Positions 38,340-47,211 of a stretch of DNA of 64,000 nucleotides are shown one piece after another; positions within the stretch are counted from its first letter, which is position 1, and each line of letters starts with the position of its first letter. Position numbers and translations under genes: made by a program. The notes beneath the pieces are model-generated. The model saw nothing but the letters and a program-made list of their open reading frames with translations, made no database searches and was not told the DNA's origin. This DNA comes from CAVQFB01 sp963711675 (GTDB taxonomy: Bacteria > Acidobacteriota > Terriglobia > Terriglobales > Acidobacteriaceae): positions 1 to 64,000 of the forward strand of contig CAVQFB010000010.1 of assembly GCA_963711675.1 (NCBI GenBank), given 5' to 3'.

Positions 38340-38395
38340 GAGTAGATGAACATAACATGTGGGCGGTTGCGGGGGCGAGCGGAGGTGTTTTGGGA

Positions 38396-38429
38396 GAAGC
38401 AGGTCCTTCGCTTCGCTCAGGATGACAAT
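38396..38429. repeat. Short R1 repeat in a gene-free stretch
   Basis: AGAAGCAGGTCCTTCGCTTCGCTCAGGATGACAA in outline: the two R1 ends almost fused, a minimal copy. The surrounding stretch 38340-38685 has no gene; near 38515-38545 it also holds the CTTCGTGCCCTCTGTGGTTAA string that recurs near 23740. Confidence 0.7.
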
Positions 38430-38685
38430 TGTGAGGGGGCGCGCGATGAACAAAATAGGAGTGTACGCTCATCGACACGAAATTTCTTGGATCGCCTGAG
38501 AAAGAAAGCCTTCGTGATGCTTCGTGCCCTCTGTGGTTAAGTTCGTTTTTCCCACCACGGGAAATGGCCAAACTGGTGTGCTCCACATCACAACTCCTGC
38601 ACTCACCGCGTGATATACCAGCTTCGTTGTCCGAGGTTTCCCGGAATCCCCTCCGATTCCAATTTCTTTGGACCAGGGGATTCCC

Positions 38686-41600
38686 ATGCCGTCGCCCCAT
38701 CACGTGGAAACCGGTTACACCCGCCTGCCCCTTCGCACCGAAATTCTCTTCCTCGTTCTGGTTGGCCTGCTGCTGCTCGCGTTCCGCTCTTATGCGCAGG
38801 ATGCTTCTTCAGGAGCCCTCCGCGGTGTTGTGTATGATCCCGATGGCGGCAGGATCGCTGGCGCCACAGTAACCGTGGTTGGCAGCTTCACCGGCCGTCG
38901 CTATTCGACCGTCACCGATGCCGAGGGGCACTATGTTGTCGAGTTGCTCCCACCCGGCGATTACGGAGCGCGCGCCGAAGCAAAAGGAATGTCGCCCCAG
39001 CTCACACCGCCACTGCACGTGGACATCGGCGCGGACGCCGAACTCGACTTCCACCTCACGATCGCCGGGGCGAAGGAAACCGTGACCGTCTCGGGCGCGC
39101 CGCAGTTGGTCGAGACGCAGCCCAGCGCGGTGTCGGCCTTGATCGACGAGCGCGCAATCACAGACCTGCCGCTCAACGGGCGGCGATTTACCGACCTCGC
39201 GCTGCTCGCCCCCGGGGTCACGCAGGATCCGCGAGGGCTGACTTCCACCTCGAACGGCGATCTGGCATTTGGCGGCATTCGCGGCTACCAGTCGAGCTAC
39301 CTGGTCGACGGCGCCGACAACAACAACGCCTTCTTCAGCCAGGCCCGCGGGCGTTACCGCGCGCCCTACCAGTTTTCGAATGAAGTCGTGCAGGAGTTCC
39401 GCGTGTCGTCGAATTCCTACGGAGCGGAACTGGGACGCGCGGGTGGCGCCGTGGTGAACGTAGTCACAAAGTCCGGGTCGAATCATGTCCACGGCACCGG
39501 TTTCTACTTTCTGCGCGACAGCGCGCTCAATGCCCAGCATGCCTTCGTCGACGCCAAGCCGGCGGACCGCCAGCACCAATTCGGATTCACGCTGGGCGGG
39601 CCGATCAAGCGCAACAAGATTTTCTTCTTCACCGGATTCGACCAGCACATTTTTCACGTGCCCGACATGGTGCGATTTCTGGATGGCAGCTCGGTGCTGG
39701 TGCCGCAGAAGGGCGCCGAGCCTCTGCATCACGGCGACTACGAGGACACCGACAAGGCGCTGGTGTTCGCCGCCGCGCAGCAGCTGACGAATATGGCCGG
39801 AGATTTTCACTCCGAGCTGCTCGGCAACACGAGCTTCCTCAAGCTCGACGTGTCGCTGACCCCGCGCCACTATCTTTCGGCGCGCCTGAGCACGTCACGC
39901 TACTGGAGCAAGAACAACGTGTTCTTCGATCCCACCAGCCCGATCACGACTTTCGCCACCAGCGAAAACGGCGAGGAAGATGTAACCACCGAAACCGGCT
40001 CGCTTTCCCTCACCAGTTCCCTTTCGCCCAAGCTGACCAGCCACCTGCGCGCGCAATTTTCCCGCGACCTGCAGCAGTCGTTCACCAACTCGCCTGGTGT
40101 CCGTACGCGCATTTCGACTGTGTTTGACGGCTTTGGGCGTTCTTCGATTCTGCCCCGCAATACCCGCGAGCACCGGCTGCATCTGACTGAAACTCTGAGC
40201 CGCGAAGGCGGACGCCACTCCTGGAAGTTCGGTGGAGACGGACTCTTCACCTGGATCTACAACTTTTTCCCGTCTCTGTTTGGCGGCGAGTACATCTTCG
40301 ACACCATCAAGGTCAGCCCGTGGACCTTCGATCCCCAGCTCGGCCGGCATGCAGATCACGCCGCTCCGCGCCTACGCTCATGAGGTGCCGCGTTACTACA
40401 TCCAGAATTTCGGCAACGCCATCTCGCATCCGGACACGAACGAATACGCCGCCTTCGTGCAGGACACCATTCGCGTCACCGATCGTCTGGCTCTAAGCCT
40501 CGGCGTGCGCTATGACTTCCAGTACTTCACCACGAAGGGACTCGTCATCAACCCGCTTTGGCCGTATTCCGGCCACGTGCCCAACGACAACATGACCAAC
40601 TTCGCGCCCCGTGTCGGTCTCGCGTACTCGATCGGCCACCAGCGGCCGCTGGTGATTCGCGCCGGCTATGGCATCTTCTATACACGGATCCCGCAGATCT
40701 ATACGTCTACGGTCGCGACTGATAACGGCTTCTCGTCCACTAACCTCATTCTCGACAACAACAACTATTACGACCGGCAGGTTTTCCCCACCTATCCGAA
40801 CCCGATCGCCAATTGCGCGCTGGATTCGCCGGTCTGCACAGCACCGAGGAGCGTCGCGAAGTCTCTGGAGAGCGACATCGCCGCCTTCGCTCCCAACTTC
40901 AAGACGCCCCGAGTCGAGCAAACCAGTGTCAGCGTGGAGCGGGAGGTCGCGCATCGCCTGGCGGTAGGGATCAACTACATGTACGTCCACGGTGTCGACC
41001 TGATTCGCGCGCGCGACGTGAACCTGCCGCCACCGGTGATCGAGAGCTATCCCGTGTACGACGACTCGGGAGCCACCTTCCTCGGTAAGTACTACGACGT
41101 CGATTCTTTCTCCACCTGGCAGCTCACCCGCACGCTGACCTGTCCATTTCCGCCGTGCATCAATCATGCTGGTACGGCCCATTCCACAACTGGGCGCGAT
41201 CAATCAGTTCGAGAGCGCGGCCTCGAGCATTTACCATGGCGCCACTCTTTCCGTTCACCGCCGCATGACCAGCGGCCTTTACTTGCGCCTGGCCTACACC
41301 TTCGGGCACGCGGTCGACGACGGCCAGGACGCGCTCGTCGCGGGAAGGCCAGCGGCGGTCCAGAATTCGTATTCCACCAGCAGCGAGCGCGGGCGCAGCG
41401 TGACTGACCAGCGTCATCGCTTCGTCCTTTCCTGGATAGCGGATCCGCGGCCGTTCGATCGCGGGCACGATTTTCTGGGGAAAATTTTCAACGACTGGAA
41501 GATGTCCGGAGTCGTAACCGTCGGCAGCGGCCGCCCCGTGGACACACGGGTCGCAGGTGATCCCAATCGAGGATGGCAACGATGGCAACGATCGCTTGCC

Positions 41601-41916
41601 CGGAGTCAGCCGGAATTCGTTCCTGGGCCCCGACTACTCCACCACTGACCTGCGTCTAACGCGGCGAATCCATGCTGGTCCCCGGCTCAAGATCGAGTTG
41701 ATTGCAGAATCCTTCAACCTGCTCAACCGGGATAACAAACGCGTCCAGATCAGCGACGACGGCTTTTTTAACAGTGCTGGTCAATTCGTGTATACCGATA
41801 AGAAGCTTGGAATCAACTACTTCCCGGCTTACTTTCGCCAGCCGGCGTCGTTCCTCGCGGCCACCGACGCCTACGCTCCGCGCCAGTTGCAGCTCGCCAC
41901 GCGGTTCATTTTTTAG
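38686..41916 (+). CDS. TonB-dependent receptor with N-terminal carboxypeptidase-regulatory-like domain (Oar type), three frameshifts
   Basis: Outer-membrane receptor/adhesin. Start ATG 38686 with AGGGGA upstream. Signal/anchor helix about 22-40, then a Cna-like beta-sandwich (ALRGVVYDPDGGRIAGATVTV) to about 125, a plug domain (LPLNGRRFTDLALLAPGV, SSYLVDGADNNNAFF, GGAVVNVVTKSGSNHVHGTGF), and a beta-barrel ending in QLATRFIF with a terminal Phe, the outer-membrane insertion signal. Three extra bases (near 40345, 41160 and 41568) break the frame; each side continues recognisably. Repaired length about 1075 residues, normal for the family. The substrate is unknown; such receptors in Acidobacteriota probably bind polymers or large ligands. 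Confidence 0.85.
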
Positions 41917-42003
41917 CGCGTAACCAGCGCGCAAAAGACCGGCGATAAGCGCGTAGAAGATACTGGATAGCGGATAAATCTGCCAGAAATCTGTACGTTC
42001 CTC

Positions 42004-42032
42004 TTGACTTGATAGGGGAAGCTTGCAATAAC
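42004..42032 (+). promoter_or_regulatory. Weak sigma-70-like promoter candidate before rpsU
   Basis: TTGACT at 42004-42009 and AATAAC at 42027-42032, spaced 17 bases. The -35 box is good and the -10 box poor. It is about 40 bases before the rpsU start. Tentative. Confidence 0.25.
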
Positions 42033-42073
42033 TATCCGGTCCGGGTCGGACGGGTTTGGGGGTGCAGTTAGTC

Positions 42074-42271
42074 TTGGCGGAAGTAAGAATCCAGGAGGGA
42101 GAATCCCTCGACAACGCGTTGCGGCGTTTCAAGCGCAAGGTGCAACAGGAAGATGTTATCAAGGAGGTCAAGCGGCACTCCTTTTACCTGAGGCCCGGCG
42201 AAAAGCAGCGTGTGAAAGCGGCTCTGGTTCGCAAGCGCAACCGCAAAAAAGCGCGTAAAGAACGGGACTGA
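42074..42271 (+). CDS. rpsU: 30S ribosomal protein S21
   Basis: 65 residues read from the TTG at 42074, chosen because homologues begin at AEVR; upstream GTG (42062) and TTG (42056) starts are in frame and cannot be excluded. Sequence: VRIQEGESLDNALRRFKRKV, then VIKEVKRHSFYLRPGEKQRV and a strongly basic tail ending KKARKERD. S21 binds the small subunit near the 3' end of 16S rRNA and helps initiation. A non-ATG start is unusual for a highly expressed protein. Confidence 0.9.
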   Translation: MAEVRIQEGESLDNALRRFKRKVQQEDVIKEVKRHSFYLRPGEKQRVKAALVRKRNRKKARKERD

Positions 42272-42542
42272 TTTTGCGTTGGGTCGTCGTCCCCCGATGA
42301 CGGCCCTTTGCTTTGCTCGCACTCCGAAATCGATAGTGTCGTGGTTGTATGCGGTTTTGTTCGCAGTCGGACATTTCTTTAGGTAGTAATCCATGCATGG
42401 ACTGATGCATGGAGGGCCGAATCCATGGGGCAGTGAATTGAGGGGGATGTAATGACTCTGCGCAAATCGTGCGCCCGGGGCTGGTCGGCTTTTCCTTGGG
42501 CCAGGGGTGTGCGCGGGGCATGGCCGAAGGGAGCATTCCTCA

Positions 42543-42848
42543 ATGGAATTCCAGGACAAGGTACTGAAGTGTATCGACTGCGGCGCCGATTTCGTCTTCA
42601 CGTCGGGCGAACAGCTGTTCTTCCACGATAAGCAATTCAAGAACGAGCCCAAGCGGTGTAAAACCTGCAAAAACAAACGAGTCTCGGTGCTGGGGGCGGC
42701 TCCGGCGCAGGGCTATAACAAGGTTGAGACGCGGGCCGTGTGCTCGTCTTGCGGCAAGGAGACCACCGTCCCCTTCAAGCCGACTCAGGGCAGGCCCGTA
42801 TTTTGCCGCGAGTGCTTCCAGCAGAAGCGGCAAGTAGCGACAGCTTGA
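42543..42848 (+). CDS. Double zinc-ribbon protein, hypothetical
   Basis: 101 residues from the ATG at 42543, with AAGGGAG upstream; an upstream frame extension has no support. Four CxxC pairs: CIDC (10-13), CKTC (about 39-42), CSSC and CREC, arranged as two zinc ribbons, with VLKCIDCGADFVFTSGEQLFF at the N-terminus, a pattern seen in small zinc-binding domains of bacteria. Cytoplasmic. Related proteins are frequent beside ribosomal or cold-shock genes; the partner is unknown. The preceding gap after rpsU is about 270 bases. Confidence 0.75.
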   Translation: MEFQDKVLKCIDCGADFVFTSGEQLFFHDKQFKNEPKRCKTCKNKRVSVLGAAPAQGYNKVETRAVCSSCGKETTVPFKPTQGRPVFCRECFQQKRQVATA

Positions 42849-42932
42849 TCGGTTTTTTCCGGAACCGTTTTTCTCGGCTCGGTTCGGTCGCGATGGCAGT
42901 GGATCGCCGGCGGCGTCGGCGTGTTTCTCGCG

Positions 42933-43388
42933 CTAGCTGACTTTGCGGCGCGCTTCGCCACCGGTCTTTCTGACAGGACGTTGATTGAGAACCGCAGCTT
43001 CGGCGCGCCGCCGCTGCTTCTGATCTTCATGCTGGACGAGCAGAGCTTCCAGCTGGCGCACCAAGGCCTCCGTGCCTACCGGTTTTACGAGGATCGACTG
43101 CGCTCCCCGCTTCCCCCAGTCGCCCTCTTCCGGAGGATAGGCCGTAAGTAGCGCGGTGGCCGGATCGTAGGACTGCTCGTGCGCGGCGCGAATCACGTCA
43201 AGTCCAGCCTGCTCGGTTTCCATGCGGACGTCGGTGATCACCATCTGGTAGACGCCGGATTGCAACTTTTCCAAGCCCTCGCTCGCAGAGGCCGCGGTTT
43301 GGACGTCAAAACCGTGCAACTCCAGGACAGCCTTCAGCGTCAGCAGCACCGCCACGTCATCGTCGACCAACAGAATGCGCCGCTTCAT
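42933..43388 (-). CDS. Single-domain response regulator
   Basis: 151 residues from the ATG at 43388 with GAGGTGAGG upstream. Receiver domain with the acidic pair in LLVDDD (9-11), phosphoacceptor Asp53 (MVITDVRM), Thr82 and Lys102 (ILVKPV), all key residues present. After about residue 120 there is only a basic, low-complexity tail (QKQRRRAEAAVLNQRPVRK), no output domain. No histidine kinase is in the window. Probably a CheY-like or orphan regulator. Confidence 0.85.
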   Translation of the reverse strand: MKRRILLVDDDVAVLLTLKAVLELHGFDVQTAASASEGLEKLQSGVYQMVITDVRMETEQAGLDVIRAAHEQSYDPATALLTAYPPEEGDWGKRGAQSILVKPVGTEALVRQLEALLVQHEDQKQRRRAEAAVLNQRPVRKTGGEARRKVS

Positions 43389-43509
43389 AACCTCACCTCG
43401 GAACAAGAAAGCCTTGTGAACGCACACTGGACCCAACTGCAAGGTGGTGACCGAACCCGTCCGTGGGCGCTGCGGACGGAGAAACCCGCTACTACGTTAC
43501 TATAGAACC

Positions 43510-44950
43510 GTGGCGACTTACTACGTCGAGAATTTTGGCTGCCGCGCCACCCAGGCGGACGGAGCTGCCATAGAACGCCAGCTGTCCGAGCGCGGCTTGG
43601 AGCGTGCCACCGCCCCGGTTGAAGCCCAGTTCGTCGTGCTCAATACCTGCACCGTAACCGCCTCGGCCGATCAGGATGCGCGCGCCGCCATTCGCCGCAT
43701 ACATCGCGAAAATCCCGGCTGCGAGATTCTCGTGACTGGCTGCTACGCCCAGCGCGCACCCGAGGAGTTGGCTGCCCTTCCCGGCGTGAAGTGGGTCATT
43801 GGGAATTCGCACAAGCATCGGCTGGCCGAGATCGCGGTGCGCGACTCCGGCGTTGGCGTCGGCGAGGCCGTGCAGGGTGCGACAGGAAGGCCGGAGCGAC
43901 TTCGTCCCCCTGCAACAACTAACGACGAACGGCCAACGACAGACGGGCGTTTACGTCTCCGATATCTTCGCGCACACGGAACTGCTTGCTGCTCCCGTAT
44001 TCGACGCCGCCAACGAGCGCACCCGGCCTAATTTGAAGGTACAGGATGGCTGTGACAATCGCTGCTCGTTCTGCGTAATTCCCTACGTCCGCGGCCAGAG
44101 CCGGTCACTGCCGCTTGAGCAGGTCCTTCGCGAGGTGGATGGGCTGGTTGCTTCGGGATATCGGGAAGTGGTGATTTCAGGAATCAACCTGGGGAGATGG
44201 GGACGGGACCTGCTAGTCGTCAGTCACAAGTCGTTAGTCGTCAGCACAGCAGATCATCGACTGCCGACGAACGACCAACCCCTGAAATTTGAAGACCTTG
44301 TGCGTGCCATCCTCGATCAGACGTCGCTTGAGAAGCTCCGCATCAGTTCAGTCGAACCCATGGACTGGACGGACGAACTCATTCGTCTGGTCGCGGAGTC
44401 GCCCCGCATCGCCAAGCACGCTCATGTGCCCATGCAGTCCGGCAGCGACGCCGTGCTACGCCGCATGCACCGCAAGTATCGCCCCTGGCATTACCGCGAG
44501 AAGATCGAGAAGATTCGCGCGGCCATGCCAACCGCAGCTATCGGTGCCGACGTGATGGTCGGCTTCCCCGGCGAAACCGATGCCGAATTCGAAGAAACCC
44601 GGCGCATGGTGGAAGAGCTGCCGTTCACCTACCTTCATGTCTTCACCTATTCGGCCCGCCCGGGAACACCGGCGGCCGACATGCGGAATCAGGTGCCGGT
44701 GCGCGTGGCCCGCGACCGTAACCGAATCCTGCGAGACTTGGCGGCACAGAAGAAATTTGAGTTCATGCGATCCTTCGTCGGGAAGACGATCGAAGCCATC
44801 ACGCTGAACGTCTGCGACGGCGAGCACACCGAAGCGCTGACAGACAACTATCTGAAACTTCGCCTGGCGGGAAGGCATGAAGCGAATCGGTGGGTGACGG
44901 CAAAGGTAAATACTGTTGTGGGCGATGTGTTCATCGCCGAGAACGTGTGA
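43510..44950 (+). CDS. mtaB: tRNA methylthiotransferase MtaB, frameshifted and carrying two repeat insertions
   Basis: Radical SAM enzyme that adds a methylthio group to t6A37 of tRNA. N-terminal domain cysteines in YYVENFGCRATQADG, LNTCTVTASADQD and VTGCYAQRA; radical SAM cluster CDNRCSFC; then VQDGCDNRC, ISGINLGRWG, HVPMQSGSDAVLRRMHR and GADVMVGFPGETDAEFEET. GTG start at 43510. The frame shifts by one somewhere in 43865-43950, next to a heptamer array (43915-43949); a second array (44214-44280) is read in frame between GINLGRWGRDL and LKFEDLVRAIL, adding about 24 extra residues. Whether the shift is sequence error or the array itself broke the gene is open. Confidence 0.85.
43915..43949. 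repeat. Heptamer array inside mtaB (ACnnCnA type)
   Basis: Units ACAACTA, ACGACGA, ACGGCCA, ACGACAG, ACGGGCG. Complementary in sense to the TCGTTnn arrays at 38298 and 58875. It lies exactly where the mtaB reading frame changes. Confidence 0.8.
44214..44280. repeat. Two-armed heptamer element inside mtaB
   Basis: Left arm TAGTCGT, CAGTCAC, AAGTCGT, TAGTCGT, CAGCACA (44214-44248); right arm ATCATCG, ACTGCCG, ACGAACG, ACCAACC (44253-44280). The arms are roughly complementary. Translated in frame it adds LVVSHKSLVVSTADHRLP, which has no counterpart in MtaB proteins I know. Confidence 0.8.
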
Positions 44951-45212
44951 ACCGACTTTTTGCACCCTTGCTGCGCTTGTTCTCAGGTCGCGTCTTCCGA
45001 ACCCATTTCACGGTCCCGACGCAGAGCTCAGGGTGATCTTTGTCCCTCCAGGCAGGTTCTTTACTCTCCAGAAACCGTAGGAGCTTGAGCCGTCGAACTT
45101 CGCTTCGCGCCGCCTGCTCAACAAACGCGCTGCGCCTTCGAGGCCCGACGAGCGCATCAATATCCCGGATTAAGTCCTCTGGGAGTGCGATATTGGAGCT
45201 CTTGGTGTGCAC
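44931..45212 (-). CDS. Orphan ribbon-helix-helix antitoxin-like protein
   Basis: 93 residues. N-terminal RHH DNA-binding domain: SNIALPEDLIRDIDALVGPRR followed by SAFVEQAARSEVRRLKLLRFL, the CopG/VapB-like pattern. The C-terminal tail is basic (KRSKGAKSRFTRSRR). Its stop lies 20 bases inside the 3' end of mtaB on the opposite strand, so no toxin gene can follow it. It is divergent from infC. Either an orphan antitoxin or a stand-alone regulator. Confidence 0.65.
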   Translation of the reverse strand: MHTKSSNIALPEDLIRDIDALVGPRRRSAFVEQAARSEVRRLKLLRFLESKEPAWRDKDHPELCVGTVKWVRKTRPENKRSKGAKSRFTRSRR

Positions 45213-45391
45213 GTAAAATCTGCCTGGATCAGTGTGACATATCGGATCAAATTAGATGGCCCGGGCGACGATCGGGTTACACTCTCCGCTCGCTCTTTGG
45301 CTCTGAGAACTAGCCGCCACGAACTGAGAACTTTTCTTCCCCGTGCTATAATTTCCCATTCCACTAGTGCCTGCAGAGCACGGAGGCTTGT

Positions 45392-45961
45392 ATCGATAAA
45401 AGGTTTATCCGCACAAATGACCGGATTCGCGCTCGGGAAATCCGCGTAATTGACGACGAAGGCAAGCAGATCGGAATTATTCCTCCCTTCGAAGCGCTCA
45501 AAATGGCCCGCGAAAAAAATCTGGACCTGGTGGAGATTTCGCCGACGGCGCAACCTCCCGTATGCAGGATCATGGACTACGGGAAGTTCCTGTACCAGCA
45601 GGAGAAGAAGGAGCGAGAGGCGAAAAAGCACCAGAAAGTGATCGTGGTCAAGGAAGTGAAGTTCCGCATCAACGTGGACGATCACGACTACGAGACCAAA
45701 AAGAATCACGTACTGCGCTTCCTGGATGAGGGAGACAAGGTGAAGGCCACCATCTTCTTCCGCGGGCGCGAAATGACGCGCACGAACCTGGGACGGCAGA
45801 TTCTGGAGCGCCTGATCAAGGACGTGGACGAGAAGGCGATCGTGGAATTCAGGCCGCGGCAGGAGGGCAACACGCTGCACGCGATTCTGGCGCCCAAGAA
45901 GACCGACCAGAAGCCGTCGAAGCCGCATACACCGCCTGCACCCCAGATCAAACAGGCGTAA
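45392..45961 (+). CDS. infC: Translation initiation factor IF-3, with an AUC start codon
   Basis: 189 residues if started at ATC 45392: IDKRFIRTNDRIRAREIRVI, then DDEGKQIGIIPPFEALKMAREKNLDLVEI, TAQPPVCRIMDYGKF and the C-terminal domain VKEVKFRINVDDHDYETK, FLDEGDKVKATIFFRGREM. The first ATG (45503) would delete the first 37 conserved residues. A strong GGAGG (45382-45386) lies 5 bases before the ATC, and the TTG at 45388 stops at once. IF-3 genes often use rare starts such as AUU for autorepression, so AUC fits. IF-3 binds 30S and proofreads initiation. Confidence 0.9.
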   Translation: MDKRFIRTNDRIRAREIRVIDDEGKQIGIIPPFEALKMAREKNLDLVEISPTAQPPVCRIMDYGKFLYQQEKKEREAKKHQKVIVVKEVKFRINVDDHDYETKKNHVLRFLDEGDKVKATIFFRGREMTRTNLGRQILERLIKDVDEKAIVEFRPRQEGNTLHAILAPKKTDQKPSKPHTPPAPQIKQA

Positions 45962-45962
45962 G

Positions 45963-46154
45963 TAGCTTCTAGCTATTAGCTCTTAGCCGTTGGCTTCTTG
46001 CGAAGAGAGCCGACGGACTGTGCAGGCGATTTGGAACGTGTAACCCAGCCGGTGAATTTCGCCAGGCAGTAACAGAGCGGGGTTACATAAGTAGCCGGCG
46101 GCGAGTCGGCGTGAGCTAAGAGCTAAAGGCTAAGGGCCAATAGCTGACAGCTGA
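45963..46154. repeat. Two-armed heptamer element between infC and rpmI, with structured core
   Basis: Left arm 45963-45997: TAGCTTC, TAGCTAT, TAGCTCT, TAGCCGT, TGGCTTC. Right arm 46113-46154: GAGCTAA, GAGCTAA, AGGCTAA, GGGCCAA, TAGCTGA, CAGCTGA. The arms are complementary. The core has a hairpin CCGTTGGCT/AGCCGACGG (45987-45995 with 46008-46016) and an inverted repeat TGTAACCC/GGGTTACA (46039-46046 with 46080-46087). Position suggests a possible leader for rpmI-rplT. Confidence 0.8.
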
Positions 46155-46170
46155 AACGAGAACTGAAAAT

Positions 46171-46371
46171 ATGCCCAAATTAAAGACACACAAAGGCGCG
46201 GCCAAGCGCTTCAAGAAGACTGCAACCGGAAAAGTGAAGCGTGGACATTCGCACCTGCGCCACATGCTGACCTCGAAGCCCCACAAGCGGAAGAGGAAGC
46301 TGGGGTCTCCGGTGCTGGTGAGCGACGCGGATACACCGAAGATCAAGCGCATGATCCCGTACAATTACTAG
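46171..46371 (+). CDS. rpmI: 50S ribosomal protein L35
   Basis: 66 residues, full length: MPKLKTHKGAAKRFKKTATG, KVKRGHSHLRHMLTSKPHKR and the C-terminal KIKRMIPYNY. Strongly basic. It follows infC by 209 bases and precedes rplT, the universal infC-rpmI-rplT order. The element in its leader is described separately. Confidence 0.97.
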   Translation: MPKLKTHKGAAKRFKKTATGKVKRGHSHLRHMLTSKPHKRKRKLGSPVLVSDADTPKIKRMIPYNY

Positions 46372-46582
46372 CTGTGTGGCGCGGACACTCTTGTCCGCGC
46401 GGCGATGTCGTAAGTAAAGGTGGGCGATATGCCCGCCAAAAGCGGTGCAGTCACACTTCGCCAATGGCGGAACGACAAGCACCCAGGCGTGTGAAGAGGC
46501 CAAAGACCAAAAGTCTCCTGCCTCCAGCCGCCGTAGAGACGCAGCAAGCTGCGTCTCCTGAATACACAAAAAGGAGCACGCC

Positions 46583-46948
46583 ATGCCTCGTGTAAAACGC
46601 GGAACCAAACGCCGCGCCAAGCGCAAAAAGATACTGGAACGCGCCAGCGGATATTTCCTCACTAAATCGAAACTCTACCGGTCAGCCAAAGAGGCGGTCG
46701 AGCGCGGGCTGAAGTTCGCCTACTCGGGCCGCAAGCAGAAGAAGCGCCAGTACCGCTCGCTGTGGATCGTCCGCATCGGCGCCGCCGCCAAGCCGCACGG
46801 CCTCAGCTACAGCCGCTTCATCAGCGGGCTGAAGAAGGCCGGCGTGGAGCTGGATCGGAAGATCCTGGCTGACCTGGCGGTGAAGGATCCGGGCGCGTTT
46901 AAGAGCCTCGCCGAGCAGGCGAAGAGCGCTCTCGGCGGGGCAGCGTAA
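46583..46948 (+). CDS. rplT: 50S ribosomal protein L20
   Basis: 121 residues: MPRVKRGTKRRAKRKKILER, then ASGYFLTKSKLYRSAKEAVE, RQYRSLWIVRIGAAAKPHGL and YSRFISGLKKAGVELDRK. The basic N-terminal tail and the globular C-terminal domain are complete. L20 is needed for early 50S assembly and autoregulates this operon in other bacteria. AAAGGAG lies before the ATG. A heptamer array starts three bases after its stop. Confidence 0.97.
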   Translation: MPRVKRGTKRRAKRKKILERASGYFLTKSKLYRSAKEAVERGLKFAYSGRKQKKRQYRSLWIVRIGAAAKPHGLSYSRFISGLKKAGVELDRKILADLAVKDPGAFKSLAEQAKSALGGAA

Positions 46949-46950
46949 AT

Positions 46951-46985
46951 CAGCTATCAGCTTTCAGCCGTCAGCTTTCAGCTTA
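46951..46985. repeat. Heptamer array after rplT, CAGCnnn type
   Basis: CAGCTAT, CAGCTTT, CAGCCGT, CAGCTTT, CAGCTTA. A weak complementary arm (GAGCTGTGAG) follows near 47010. Confidence 0.8.
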
Positions 46986-47051
46986 AGCTTCTGTCACGGT
47001 CAGCTCTCGAGCTGTGAGTATTCAGTACTAGGCATTCAACTCGCTGAGACT

Positions 47052-47159
47052 TTGTCATCCTGAGCGGAGCGCGAAGTTCGCGAAGCGAAGTTTGCGCGTA
47101 GTCGAAGGCCTGCTCTGAGCGAACCCGAGCGTCGCGAGGGAGTCGAACGGACCTGCTTC
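47052..47159. repeat. Dispersed repeat, family R1, long copy
   Basis: TTGTCATCCTGAGCGGAG to GGACCTGCTTCT, about 108 bases, with internal GCGAAGTTCGCGAAGCGAAG and GCCTGCTCTGAGCGAACCCGAG strings. It lies between rplT and pheS. Confidence 0.75.
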
Positions 47160-47211
47160 TGCAATGCTAAGGAACAACGCAGTCCTCGCAACAGTCGTTG
47201 AATGAGAGCGC

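Noticed and set aside
44931..45212. Complete toxin-antitoxin operon
   Set aside because: Only the antitoxin-like gene is present; the downstream side is mtaB on the opposite strand.
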